Source: Asticcacaulis excentricus CB 48
GTDB lineage: Bacteria > Pseudomonadota > Alphaproteobacteria > Caulobacterales > Caulobacteraceae
Length of the DNA stretch: 64,000 nucleotides
Assembly: GCF_000175215.2 (NCBI RefSeq)
Contig: NC_014817.1
Location: 710,501-774,500, forward strand
Direction of reading: 5' to 3'
How positions within the stretch are numbered: position 1 is the stretch's first letter; the number at the start of each line of letters is the position of its first letter. The translations under genes and the position numbers were made by a program. Under the pieces are notes generated by a model, which searched no databases, was not told the DNA's origin, and worked only from the letters and a program-made list of their open reading frames with translations. Positions 32,284 through 40,292 of this stretch are shown piece by piece.

Positions 32284-33155
32284 GGCTTGCTTTTGGTCTG
32301 CCCCACAGCCGCCGCACCGGCGGCCTCTCTGGGGGAGAGCTTTTTCGGCGCAACCACCACCGGCGGCGGCGCGGCTGATGAGGTCACGCCGACCTTGACG
32401 CCGGGGGCCTGACCGCGCGCAACGAACAACTGCTCGATGGTCTGGCGCACAAAGACCGCATGGGTGACAAGGCCCAGTTCAAGACGCTGGGCATTGACCT
32501 CGACCTGCTTGGTCAGGATGCCGGAAACCAGAGTCGCCTTGGGCGCATCAGCCCCCGGTGCGCGCTCGGTATGTTCGGTCATGAACACAGGTCCGCCGGA
32601 ATTGCCCGGAATAGCCGTCAGATCGATCAGAAAGGTCGGAAAGCTCGATACCGGCCCCACCGGATAGGAGGCCAGCCGCCCGGCGCGCAGGATGGGAAAA
32701 CCGATGGTATTGGCCGAATAACCGTGCGGATAGCCGAGCGTCATCATCTCGTCGCCGGGCGAAACGTGCCACTGATCGAACGAGCGTTCGTCGGCCAGCC
32801 AGCTCAAAGGAATGGCCTTGTCCTTGTAGGAGGGCGGCACCTGAACGGCGATGACGGCAATGTCCTGCTTGGGGTTTTGCGTCCACAGAGGCCCGGCGTC
32901 GGTGCGGATGGGGATGCGGGTGGGGCTATATTGCCAGGTGCCGTTGGCGGCCTTGACGCGCCAGCCGATACGCACCTCGTTCTGCGGCATACGCTCAAAG
33001 ACGTGGGCAGCAGTGACCAGCACCACTTCGGGGGCGGCCCCTTCGCGCGGAACGGACACAAGGAAACCCGTGCCGACCATGCGCTTCTGATCATTGACCG
33101 GCTGGTCAATCTGAACGGTGGCTTCGATCAGGTCGAGGGTCAGGTCAGCATCCAT
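32280..33155 (-). CDS. Trypsin-like serine protease without export signal
   Basis: The 291-residue protein has a chymotrypsin-type catalytic triad: His51 (LVTAAHVF), Asp98 (QDIAVIAV) and Ser186 (PGNSGGPV). No signal peptide or membrane segment is seen at the chosen start, so it may be cytoplasmic, or the real start may differ. No PDZ domain is present, unlike DegP/DegQ. The C-terminal tail (about 255-291) is Pro/Ala/Lys rich and probably disordered. It converges on the acyl-CoA dehydrogenase gene with a 4-bp CTAA overlap. Substrate unknown. Confidence 0.82.
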   Translation of the reverse strand: MDADLTLDLIEATVQIDQPVNDQKRMVGTGFLVSVPREGAAPEVVLVTAAHVFERMPQNEVRIGWRVKAANGTWQYSPTRIPIRTDAGPLWTQNPKQDIAVIAVQVPPSYKDKAIPLSWLADERSFDQWHVSPGDEMMTLGYPHGYSANTIGFPILRAGRLASYPVGPVSSFPTFLIDLTAIPGNSGGPVFMTEHTERAPGADAPKATLVSGILTKQVEVNAQRLELGLVTHAVFVRQTIEQLFVARGQAPGVKVGVTSSAAPPPVVVAPKKLSPREAAGAAAVGQTKSKP

Positions 33156-33306
33156 ATCCTATGTCTTACCCCCCAAATGGGCCAAAACCATGCCCAAAAC
33201 ACCGCCACAAATAAACAAGGCGTAAGTTGACGTCCGGCGGTGGATCGTATCAAGCTCTTACCCATTCATCCTTGCGTCCCGAACGCAATTTGTCAAAGGT
33301 GCTCCC

Positions 33307-35565
33307 ATGAAAAACCCGCCGGTTCGTGGCCTCAATCGCCGAAATTTCCTGAATTATAGCGCCGGTGCCACCGTCGCCCTGAGTGCCGGTGCGCTGGGTG
33401 CCCCTTCCTCCGTCTTCGCCGCAGAGAGTCTGATGTCCAAAACCCCCGCCCCCAAGCCCCTGAAGAAGCCGCACACGATCGAGCAACTGGGCTTCAAGCG
33501 CACCGACGACTATTTCTGGATGAAGGACGACAACTGGCAGGCCGTGCTGCGTGATCCCGCCGCCATCAAGGCCGACGTCAAGGCGCAACTGATCGAGGAG
33601 AACGCTTACACCAAGGCCCTGCTGAAGCCGACCGAGGCGCTTCAGACGACCATTTTCGAAGAGATCAAGGGCCGCATCAAGGAAGACGATTCGTCGGTGC
33701 CCGCTCCGGACGGCGCGTGGGAATATTATGTGCGCTACAATATCGGCGGTCAGCACCCGATCAATGCCCGCAAGCCGCGCAGCAAGGACAAGATCAGCAG
33801 CGAAACCGTGCCCTTCGCCAAAATCCCGGCCGATGAGCAGATCCTTCTGGACGAAGACGCCGCCGCCAAGGGCCACGAATATTACGCCACGGCCACCACG
33901 ACCCACAGCCCCGATCACAAGCTCTACGCCTGGGCCGAGGACACGCAAGGCTCTGAGGTCTATAAAATTTACGTCAAAGACCTCGCCACGGGGCAATTGC
34001 TGGGTAAGCCGGTCGAAAGCGCCACGGGTGATTTCGTCTTCACGCCGGATTCGCAACATATCTTTTGGACCTTCCGCGACGATAATGGTCGCCCGTCCAA
34101 GCTGTACCGCCGCCCGGCCAAGGGTGGGGAGGACGTGCTGGTCTATGAGGAAACCGATCCGGGTTTCTTTATGGGGGTTGGCCTGACCTCGGATGAGCAA
34201 TTTATCCTGATCAGCATTAACGACCACGAAACCTCAGAGGCACGCCTGATACCGGCCAAAACGCCGACCGCCGCCCCTGTGGTGGTCGAAGCGCGTCACA
34301 CCGGCGTGCAATACAGCGTCGATCACTGGGATGATCGCTTTGTTATCCTGACCAATGCTGACGGCGCAGTCGATTTCCAGATCATGACCTCAACCGCTGC
34401 CGTCCCGCCGCGCTCAACATGGAAGCCGTGGATCGCCCACCGTCCGGGCATCTATGTCACCGGTTTTGGCCTGTTCAAGGGCCACATGGTGCGTACCGAG
34501 CGCGAAAACGCCAATTCGCGCATCGTCATCACCAAAAAGGCCGACCTCAGCGAGCACGAAATCGCGGTCAAGGAAGAGGCCTATGCGCTGGGCCTCGGCG
34601 GGTCGATGGAATACGACACAACGGTGATGCGCTACACATATACCTCACCGACCACCCCGGCCCAGACCTATGATTACGACATGGCGACCAAGGAACGGGT
34701 GTTGCGCAAGACGCAGGTCGTGCCGTCGGGCCACAACCCCGCCGACTATGTCGCCAAACGTCTCTATGCCAAGGCGTCGGACGGGGTCGAGGTGCCGGTG
34801 ACGGTGCTGATGAAAAAGGACACCAGGCTGGACGGTTCGGCGCCGTTGCTGCTCTATGGCTACGGCTCCTACGGCATTTCGATGGAGCCCACCTTCTCGG
34901 TTTCGACCCTCAGCCTCGTCAATCGCGGATTTATCTACGCCATTGCGCACATCCGCGGCGGCACGGAAAAGGGCTATAACTGGTTCCTGGACGGCCGGAA
35001 GTTCAAGAAAAAGAACACCTTTACCGACTTTATTGCCGCGGCGGAGCATCTGATCGCCAACGGCTACGGTTCCAAAGGCCGCATCGTGGCGCAAGGCGGC
35101 TCAGCCGGCGGTATGCTGATGGGGGCGATTGCCAATCTGCGTCCCGACCTGTGGGGCGGGGTGATCGGTCAGGTGCCGTTCGTCGATGTGCTCAACACCA
35201 TGAGCGACACTTCCCTGCCGCTGACGCCGCCGGAATGGCCGGAATGGGGTAACCCGTTGGAAGACAAGGCGGCATACGAATACATCGCCTCCTATTCGCC
35301 CTATGACAATGTGACGGCCAAGGCCTATCCGCCGGTTCTGGCCACGGGTGGCCTGTCCGACCCGCGCGTCACCTATTGGGAGCCGATGAAGTGGGCCTCC
35401 AAGCTGCGGGAATATACCACATCGGGTTCGCCCATCCTGCTCAAGATCAATATGGAAGCCGGGCACGGCGGGGCTTCGGGGCGTTTTGACCGCCTGAAGG
35501 AAACCGCGCTCAACTACGCCTTCGCCATCTGGGCGCTGGACAAGGGCTGGACCAAGCCTGCGTAA
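33307..35565 (+). CDS. S9 family prolyl oligopeptidase, oligopeptidase B-like, Tat-exported
   Basis: The 752-residue protein has a twin-arginine signal (LNRRNFLNYS, then a hydrophobic stretch ending near VFA). A seven-bladed propeller follows (about 90-470), then an alpha/beta hydrolase domain. The triad is Ser599 (GGSAGGML), Asp685 (GGLSDPRV) and His720 (AGHGGASGR). The DYFWMKDDNW and GYGSYGISMEPTFS segments place it in S9A, close to oligopeptidase B, which cleaves short peptides after Arg or Lys. Classic oligopeptidase B is cytoplasmic; this one should fold in the cytoplasm and act in the periplasm. A weak -35-like TTGACG is at 33227. Confidence 0.92.
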   Translation: MKNPPVRGLNRRNFLNYSAGATVALSAGALGAPSSVFAAESLMSKTPAPKPLKKPHTIEQLGFKRTDDYFWMKDDNWQAVLRDPAAIKADVKAQLIEENAYTKALLKPTEALQTTIFEEIKGRIKEDDSSVPAPDGAWEYYVRYNIGGQHPINARKPRSKDKISSETVPFAKIPADEQILLDEDAAAKGHEYYATATTTHSPDHKLYAWAEDTQGSEVYKIYVKDLATGQLLGKPVESATGDFVFTPDSQHIFWTFRDDNGRPSKLYRRPAKGGEDVLVYEETDPGFFMGVGLTSDEQFILISINDHETSEARLIPAKTPTAAPVVVEARHTGVQYSVDHWDDRFVILTNADGAVDFQIMTSTAAVPPRSTWKPWIAHRPGIYVTGFGLFKGHMVRTERENANSRIVITKKADLSEHEIAVKEEAYALGLGGSMEYDTTVMRYTYTSPTTPAQTYDYDMATKERVLRKTQVVPSGHNPADYVAKRLYAKASDGVEVPVTVLMKKDTRLDGSAPLLLYGYGSYGISMEPTFSVSTLSLVNRGFIYAIAHIRGGTEKGYNWFLDGRKFKKKNTFTDFIAAAEHLIANGYGSKGRIVAQGGSAGGMLMGAIANLRPDLWGGVIGQVPFVDVLNTMSDTSLPLTPPEWPEWGNPLEDKAAYEYIASYSPYDNVTAKAYPPVLATGGLSDPRVTYWEPMKWASKLREYTTSGSPILLKINMEAGHGGASGRFDRLKETALNYAFAIWALDKGWTKPA

Positions 35566-35572
35566 ACCTGCT

Positions 35573-35776
35573 CTCCTCCCTGCGGCTTTGCCGTGGGGAG
35601 GTGGCATTTGAGCGACAGCGAAAATGACGGAGGGGGATACCTCCGAAGGCGTTGCAGACTCAGTCCCTGAACCAGATATTTCGTCAGATATCGCGTTTGA
35701 GGAAAGGCCTGAGTCATCCCCCTCCGTCAGTCCGCTTCGCGTCCTGACACCTCCCCATGCCTTCGGCACAGGGAGG
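35573..35776. repeat. Mirrored GGGGAGG/CCCCTCCGTC intergenic repeat, best-preserved copy
   Basis: Arms of about 60 bp at both ends are inverted copies of each other, roughly 70 percent alike by eye. Each starts CCTCCCTG, forms a small hairpin closed by GGGGAGG(T), and ends in TGACGGAGGGGGA. The centre (about 35640-35715) is unrelated sequence. It fills the gap between the S9 peptidase and GNAT genes. Confidence 0.8.
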
Positions 35777-35805
35777 AAAAACCGACTGTTCTGTTAGAGC
35801 TTCCC

Positions 35806-36348
35806 ATGCCCGAAATCCGTAAGGTTCAGGTCACCGACTTCGCTGCCATAGCCGACATCTATAAGGACGGGGTGCTGAACGGCACCGGCACATTCGATAC
35901 CGAGCCGCCGGGCGAAGACGCCATGCGGGCGCGCTGGCTGGAATTGCAGAGCATGAACCTGCCCTATCTGGTGGCCACCGAAGGTGGCAGCGTCATCGGC
36001 TATGCCTATGCCTCGCCGTTTCGGGCGCGCATCGCCTATCGCTATGGCGTCGAGGACAGCATCTATGTCCACCCGGCGCACAAGGGCAAGGGCGTAGGCA
36101 AGGCGCTGCTGGAGGCTCTGATTGCGGCCTCGACCGAAGCCGGTTTCTACGCCATGTACGCCGTGATCGGTGATGCCGAAAACACCGGTTCGATCCGCCT
36201 GCACGAACAGGCAGGCTTTGAACACACGGGGAAGCTGCCGAAGGCCGGCTATAAGTTCGATCGCTGGCTGGACGTGATTTTCATGAGCAAACCCCTGCGC
36301 CCCACCGATGGTCCGGCGCAAGGCTTGGGCTGGGCGGGCAAAGATTGA
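35806..36348 (+). CDS. GNAT N-acetyltransferase, phosphinothricin acetyltransferase-like
   Basis: The 180-residue single-domain acetyltransferase has the PAT/MddA pattern: IRKVQVTDFAAIADIYKDGVLNGTGTFD at the start, GYAYASPFRARIAYRYGVEDSIYVHP in the middle and the acetyl-CoA loop GKGVGKALL near 104. A RLHEQAGFEHTG segment and a YKFDRWLDVIFM segment follow. The family acetylates phosphinothricin, methionine sulfoximine or similar small amines. Which one applies here is not readable. It is a lone gene downstream of a repeat element. Confidence 0.88.
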   Translation: MPEIRKVQVTDFAAIADIYKDGVLNGTGTFDTEPPGEDAMRARWLELQSMNLPYLVATEGGSVIGYAYASPFRARIAYRYGVEDSIYVHPAHKGKGVGKALLEALIAASTEAGFYAMYAVIGDAENTGSIRLHEQAGFEHTGKLPKAGYKFDRWLDVIFMSKPLRPTDGPAQGLGWAGKD

Positions 36349-36365
36349 ATTATAAACCGTTGATG

Positions 36366-36779
36366 TCAGACAGGGGTTGAGGTCAGCTTCTTCGCTGATA
36401 GCTGGCCTGTAAATGCGATAAGGTCTGCGCCATAAGCGGGCTCGATTGAGAGCAGAACGGCTTGGCCAGCCTCCACCAAAGCGACCTTCTTGTCGAGAAA
36501 CTCGGCGTAAGCGTCCTGATACACCTGGGCCGCAGCAGGGTGAGGGCTCGGAAAAAGACGCTCCAACAACTCTTTGTCTGGACGTACCTTTTGGATGAGT
36601 TCGAAGTGGGTCACAATGTTACCTTGTCGAAAATTATCCATTTGCAGAGCTTCGAGGCCCGTCAGAACAATCTCCCACGGTTCGCCATTGTAGCGAACCA
36701 GCGTCAGCCGCGCCTTCTCACCCAATAGCTGAATGCCGACGAACTTCGCATCGTGAAAGCTGGGTATCTCACCTGACAT
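36366..36779 (-). CDS. Hypothetical protein, 137 aa
   Basis: I do not recognise this protein. The ATG at 36779 has a GGAG site 6 nt upstream, and codon use looks real. No signal peptide or membrane segment is seen. The first half looks like beta strands (KFVGIQLLGEKARLTLVRYNGEPWEIVLTG), and the second half is helical (QVYQDAYAEFLDKKVALVEAG). Small soluble proteins of this style are often immunity or adaptor proteins, but no toxin gene is next to it. An IS66 element is inserted 42 bp upstream of its start (target repeat at 36821), so its native promoter may be displaced. Confidence 0.65.
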   Translation of the reverse strand: MSGEIPSFHDAKFVGIQLLGEKARLTLVRYNGEPWEIVLTGLEALQMDNFRQGNIVTHFELIQKVRPDKELLERLFPSPHPAAAQVYQDAYAEFLDKKVALVEAGQAVLLSIEPAYGADLIAFTGQLSAKKLTSTPV

Positions 36780-36820
36780 TCAGTTCTCCGCGCTTCACGA
36801 TCCTTGACAGTTAAACATCC

Positions 36821-36828
36821 GCAAAATC
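36821..36828. repeat. Left copy of the 8-bp IS66 target-site duplication
   Basis: The sequence GCAAAATC is found again at 39350-39357, directly outside the other end of the IS66 element. Confidence 0.92.
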
Positions 36829-36851
36829 GTAAGCGTAAGGCACGCCCCGTG
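36829..36851. repeat. Left terminal inverted repeat of IS66 element
   Basis: It begins GTAAGCGTAAGGCACGCCCC. The first ten bases equal the reverse complement of the right end, and the CACGC block is shifted by one base. Confidence 0.85.
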
Positions 36852-36912
36852 TTTTCTGGCGGCCTGAAAAGTTCGAAAATGCCGTGTTTTGAGACGCGGA
36901 GTATGAACTTCT

Positions 36913-37281
36913 ATGGCTACGCCTATGCGTACGACTAGAAATAGTCAGTTTGTCGAGCTTGTGACAGGGGGCGGGATCGGGCGGGTGCGCCGGGACTGGC
37001 CTGAGGACTTCAAAGCGGAGATGGCGGCGCGTTCGATGGTGCCGGGGGTGAACGCGTCGGCGCTGGCCCGGGAGATCGGCATCTCACCGTCGCAGTTGTT
37101 TGGCTGGCGGCGATACTGCCGTGACCATGGGCTGGTTGAGACGGTTGGCGATGTGTCGGCGCGGCGAGCTGAAGAGAAGGGGTCGATCGAGATTGAGGTC
37201 AGCGGCGTGGTCGTGCGATGCACAGGGCCGGTTGAGGAACAGGCGCTGGTTCGGGTGATACGCGCGGTTCGTGCGGCATGA
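36913..37281 (+). CDS. tnpA: IS66 TnpA-like protein (helix-turn-helix)
   Basis: The 122-residue first gene of the IS66 element has a helix-turn-helix region (about 30-65; WPEDFKAEMAARSMVPGVNASALAREIGISPSQLFGWRRY). This is of the IS3/IS911 OrfA type, as usual in IS66 TnpA. It is needed with TnpB and TnpC for efficient transposition in studied IS66 members and may bind the element ends. It overlaps tnpB by 4 bp (ATGA). The start ATG at 36913 is 84 bp inside the left end. Confidence 0.92.
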   Translation: MATPMRTTRNSQFVELVTGGGIGRVRRDWPEDFKAEMAARSMVPGVNASALAREIGISPSQLFGWRRYCRDHGLVETVGDVSARRAEEKGSIEIEVSGVVVRCTGPVEEQALVRVIRAVRAA

Positions 37282-37622
37282 TCCCGGCCGGCGTTAAGGT
37301 GTTGCTGTCAGCCCAGCCTATCGACTTCCGAAAAGGCATGGATGGTCTTCTGGGTCTGGTCCGTGATGCGGGTCACGATCCGTTCAACGGGACGGTCTAT
37401 GTGTTCCGGTCTAAGCGGGCCGACCGGCTTCGGATGGTGTGGTTTGATGGCACCGGGGTTTGTCTGGTATCGAAGCGTCTTGAGACGGGAGGCTTCTGCT
37501 GGCCGAAGGTTGGGCAGGCGCGCATCCGCTTAAACCAGGCGCAGACACTGGCCTTAATCGACGGGCTCGACTGGAAGCGGGTTCGACCCGAAAAAGTGGC
37601 GCGTCCCCGTCTTGCGGGATAA
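37278..37622 (+). CDS. tnpB: IS66 TnpB (Orf2-like) protein
   Basis: The 114-residue protein has the IS66 Orf2 signature: MIPAGVKVLLSAQPIDFRKGMDGL, then FNGTVYVFRSKRADRLRMVWFDGTG, and KRLETGGFCWP. It is an accessory transposition protein without a known catalytic site. Translation is coupled to tnpA by an ATGA overlap, and 66 bp separate it from tnpC. Full length for the family. Confidence 0.95.
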   Translation: MIPAGVKVLLSAQPIDFRKGMDGLLGLVRDAGHDPFNGTVYVFRSKRADRLRMVWFDGTGVCLVSKRLETGGFCWPKVGQARIRLNQAQTLALIDGLDWKRVRPEKVARPRLAG

Positions 37623-37688
37623 GGAAATTTAGTCCGAAAATCTGAAAAAACCCATGCAGATAAGGGGTTTGCATGGTATAAAACGTTC

Positions 37689-39302
37689 ATGTCGGACCCC
37701 TCGATTATCCTCCCGAAAGATCCAGCCGCGCTGATGGCGTTTGCTCTGGAAATGGCCCAAAAGGCCGCTCGGGTGGAAGCGCTTGAAGCCGAGGTCAGCG
37801 CCCTGAAAAGCCGGGAAGTCGCGTTGAATGAGCGCCTGGATCGGCTCAATGATATCCTCAAGATCTTCAATCGTGGTCGCTTCTCGCGCAAATCTGAGAC
37901 CTTACAGGCGCCGCCTGCTGAGGATGACGAACAACTCGTGCTTCTGTTTGAAGAGGTCGCGACGGGCGTAGGCGCCCTTGAGGCTGAGATCCGCAAAGGA
38001 CGACCGAAGTCCTCGTCGTCGCCGTCCCGACCCCGCAAGAGCCTGCCGGCGCACCTTGAGCGCATCGAGGTCGTCATTGAACCCGATGAGCCCGAAGAGC
38101 ACGCGGGTAAGCAAAAGGTACGTATCGGTGAAGACCGGAGCGAGCGCCTCGACGTGGTACCTGTGACGTACCGGGTCATCGTGACCGTGCGCCCCCGTTA
38201 CGCCTACAAGGACAAGTCCATCGATGGCGTCCTTCAGGCTAAGGCACCTAACCATATCGTTGAGGCGGGCCTGCCAACCGAGGCGCTGCTCGCCCATATC
38301 GCGGTCTCCAAATATGCCGATGGCCTGCCCCTCTATCGTCAGGAAGCGATCTTCGCCCGGCAAAACATCGAGGTAAGCCGGCAGGTGATGGCCAGCTGGA
38401 TGGGCGCGGTGGGCTTCGAGTTGACCACCTTGCATGCCTATATGATGGCGCAACTCCTCAAGGGGGAGCGTTTGTTCGCCGATGAGACGGTTCTGCCGAC
38501 CTTGTCTCCCGGAAACGGGAAGGTGTTACACAACTATCTCTGGGCCTATGTGAAAGACGACCGCCCCTTCGGCGGCGGGGATCCGCCGATTGTCGTCTAC
38601 CAGTTCGAGGATGGGCGCTCAGGCGACCGCCCAAAGCGCCATCTCGCCGGCTTCAACGGCGTGCTCCAGGTGGATGGGTACGCGGCCTACAATCAGCTTG
38701 AAAAGGCCCCGGATGCCAATGCGGGCATCCAGCTCGCCGGGTGCTGGGCGCATGTCCGCAGAAAGTTTTACGACCTGCATGCCAACAACAGCTCGCCCGT
38801 AGCCACCCAGACGGTTGAGATCATGTCGACACTCTGGCACCACGAAGACAAGGTGCGTGGGCAGTCGCCTGAAGCGCGGGCTGCCTACCGCCTGAAGCAT
38901 GGCAAGGCCATAGTCGAGGCGCTCTTCCAGCTCTGGGAAAAGACCTCGTCACAGATCTCTCAGAAATCATCCCTGGCAAAGGCGATCGACTATGCGCTGC
39001 GTCGTCGCAAGGTGCTGGAGCGGTTCCTTTATGACGGGCGTATCGAGCTGGATTCCAACATCGTCGAACGCGCCATCAGGCCTCAGACTATTACGAGGAA
39101 GAACAGCCTGTTTGCGGGCTCCGACGGCGGTGGCCGGACATGGGCTATCATCGCGTCGCTTATCCAGACAGCCAGGATGAACGGGGTCAATCCGCAGGCC
39201 TGGCTGACACAGACCCTTCAGCGCATCGCAGACGGCTGGACCGTCTCTCGTCTCGACGAGTTGATGCCATGGAATTTTAAGCCAGATCAAGCTGACGCCT
39301 GA
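37689..39302 (+). CDS. tnpC: IS66 family transposase TnpC (DDE)
   Basis: The 537-residue transposase has an N-terminal coiled coil (about 20-55; ALEMAQKAARVEALEAEVSALKS) and a charged linker. A zinc-finger-like/HTH region follows (ADGLPLYRQEAIFARQNIEVSRQVMASWM), then the IS66 catalytic core. The core has Asp in RLFADETVL, Asp in LQVDGYAAYNQL and Glu in ELDSNIVERAIRPQ. A C-terminal IS66 domain (GGRTWAIIASLIQTARMNGVNPQAWL) is complete. Length equals that of functional members, so it may be active. Confidence 0.95.
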   Translation: MSDPSIILPKDPAALMAFALEMAQKAARVEALEAEVSALKSREVALNERLDRLNDILKIFNRGRFSRKSETLQAPPAEDDEQLVLLFEEVATGVGALEAEIRKGRPKSSSSPSRPRKSLPAHLERIEVVIEPDEPEEHAGKQKVRIGEDRSERLDVVPVTYRVIVTVRPRYAYKDKSIDGVLQAKAPNHIVEAGLPTEALLAHIAVSKYADGLPLYRQEAIFARQNIEVSRQVMASWMGAVGFELTTLHAYMMAQLLKGERLFADETVLPTLSPGNGKVLHNYLWAYVKDDRPFGGGDPPIVVYQFEDGRSGDRPKRHLAGFNGVLQVDGYAAYNQLEKAPDANAGIQLAGCWAHVRRKFYDLHANNSSPVATQTVEIMSTLWHHEDKVRGQSPEARAAYRLKHGKAIVEALFQLWEKTSSQISQKSSLAKAIDYALRRRKVLERFLYDGRIELDSNIVERAIRPQTITRKNSLFAGSDGGGRTWAIIASLIQTARMNGVNPQAWLTQTLQRIADGWTVSRLDELMPWNFKPDQADA

Positions 39303-39326
39303 TCCACAAAACCCTCAGATCCGCAA

Positions 39327-39357
39327 CATGGGAGCGTGTTTACGCTTACGCAAAATC
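39327..39357. repeat. Right terminal inverted repeat and target duplication of IS66
   Basis: The element ends at 39349 with TTACGCTTAC, the reverse complement of its left end. Bases 39350-39357 (GCAAAATC) repeat the left target copy exactly. Confidence 0.9.
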
Positions 39358-39376
39358 TCGAAAGACACAAACAAAA

Positions 39377-39404
39377 AAATCCCCGCAGTTGCCTGCGGGG
39401 ATTT
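39377..39404 (-). terminator. Intrinsic terminator of the phasin gene
   Basis: Arms 39377-39387 and 39394-39404 are complementary (AAATCCCCGCA / TGCGGGGATTT). On the minus strand the stem is followed by a seven-T run. It is 24 bp past the phasin stop codon and just outside the IS66 insertion. Confidence 0.92.
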
Positions 39405-39427
39405 GTCTTTTCAGACCGTACCGTTGA

Positions 39428-39862
39428 TTAACGGTAGGACTGGAACTTTTCGACGGTCGCCGTCATGCGCGCGTTCAGCGGCTTGAAGGTGTCCTTGAAC
39501 GAGGCCGACAGGGTCTCGGTCAGGGCGTTCATTTCCGACACGTAGGATTCCAGAGCCGACTTGGCGTAGGACGACTGAAGCTCGATCACTTCCTGCACCG
39601 ACTTGGCCGAAGACAGGGTCTTGGCAGCCGTAACAGCCTCTTCCCAGCTCTTCTTGGTGTAGGCCGCGGCCTGCGCGCCGACCGTTTCCGCGCCCTTAGT
39701 GGCGGCGGTCAGGCTTTCGACGACGGCTTCGACATTGGCCTTCGACAGGGTATTAACTTCGTTCAGGGCGCCGAGCGTCTTTTCAACGCCGTCCTTGAAG
39801 GCTTGGTTGGACGCAACGGTCATTTTTTCGACGGTCGCCTTGTAGGTTTCGGTATCTACCAT
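39428..39862 (-). CDS. Phasin (polyhydroxyalkanoate granule protein)
   Basis: The 144-residue protein is almost entirely helical and rich in Ala, Lys, Glu and Thr, with phasin patterns such as NQAFKDGVEKTLGALNEVNTLSKANVEAVVESL and YAKSALESYVSEMNALTETL. It should coat polyhydroxybutyrate granules and keep them apart. The start 39862 (MVDTETYKATVEKM) has a GGAGAG site upstream; the extension to 40000 runs through promoter DNA and was rejected. A sigma-70-like promoter and a TGC-rich palindrome lie upstream. No PHB synthase gene is in the window. Confidence 0.9.
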   Translation of the reverse strand: MVDTETYKATVEKMTVASNQAFKDGVEKTLGALNEVNTLSKANVEAVVESLTAATKGAETVGAQAAAYTKKSWEEAVTAAKTLSSAKSVQEVIELQSSYAKSALESYVSEMNALTETLSASFKDTFKPLNARMTATVEKFQSYR

Positions 39863-39952
39863 GACAGTCTCTCCACTCAGGGTTAGGCGGGGTGTCCGCA
39901 AACCGGGCTGAACACGACCTAAGAGGTGAAAGCGTCGCCCGTAATGACCCTG

Positions 39953-39981
39953 TGCATAACGCATATGCAGCATGGCGTCAA
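39953..39981 (-). promoter_or_regulatory. Probable phasin promoter
   Basis: On the minus strand, TTGACG (39981-39976) and TATGCA (39958-39953) are 17 nt apart. Transcription would start near 39946, giving a leader of about 84 nt. Confidence 0.6.
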
Positions 39982-39987
39982 TAAATA

Positions 39988-40002
39988 TTGTGCAGCGCAC
40001 AA
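39988..40002. promoter_or_regulatory. TTGTGC-AGC-GCACAA palindrome, PhaR-like operator candidate
   Basis: This is a perfect 6-bp inverted repeat with a 3-nt centre, 6 bp upstream of the phasin -35 box. It is TGC/GCA rich like the sites bound by PhaR, the granule-sensing repressor of phasin genes in Alphaproteobacteria. Assignment to PhaR is inference. Confidence 0.45.
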
Positions 40003-40292
40003 AAACCTAACGCGATTGTGATGCGCTTTCCTCACCCTGCGGACGAATCCGGGCGCATTTTGGCCAAAAATACGCGCTTTTGTAAGACGCTGGTAAGGAA
40101 ATCGGGCGTTCTGATTAAGGATGAATGAATTGAGGCTGACAGGCCTGCCTTTCCATGGTCTTATGTCACCTTCGCGTCCGGACTAAGGCCGGTTTCGTCC
40201 TTGGCCGGGGTTGCGCGGGCATCCAAAAGACCTCCCCCTTGCGGCGTTTTGTCGCCGTTCAGTCAGTAGCAGCGTAAAAGCGGGATATGCGA
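40003..40292. other. Intergenic region upstream of the D,D-carboxypeptidase gene
   Basis: The full divergent gap between the phasin and carboxypeptidase starts is 430 bp. Beyond the phasin control sites I see no gene or strong palindrome here. A GGGA ribosome site is at 40282-40285. Confidence 0.5.

Larger units (their letters stand above)
36829..39349 (+). mobile_element. IS66-family insertion sequence, 2521 bp, apparently intact
   Basis: The element has three in-order rightward genes (tnpA, tnpB, tnpC), as in canonical IS66 elements. Both ends start GTAAGCGTAA reading inward, followed by a related CACGC block. Perfect 8-bp direct repeats (GCAAAATC) flank it, the duplication length known for IS66. 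No frameshift or stop breaks any of the three genes. It lies between the 137-residue hypothetical gene and the phasin terminator. Confidence 0.95.

Noticed and set aside
33250..34227. A 325-codon open frame on the minus strand
   Set aside because: It is antisense to the Tat-exported S9 peptidase and covers its start region. Low-complexity shadow translation.
36366..36779. Possible toxin-antitoxin or immunity pair with the neighbouring genes
   Set aside because: Neighbours are a GNAT enzyme on the opposite strand and the IS66 element; no toxin-like partner is present.
39863..40000. N-terminal extension of the phasin
   Set aside because: It would run through the -10 and -35 boxes, and the family start is MVDTETYK at 39862.
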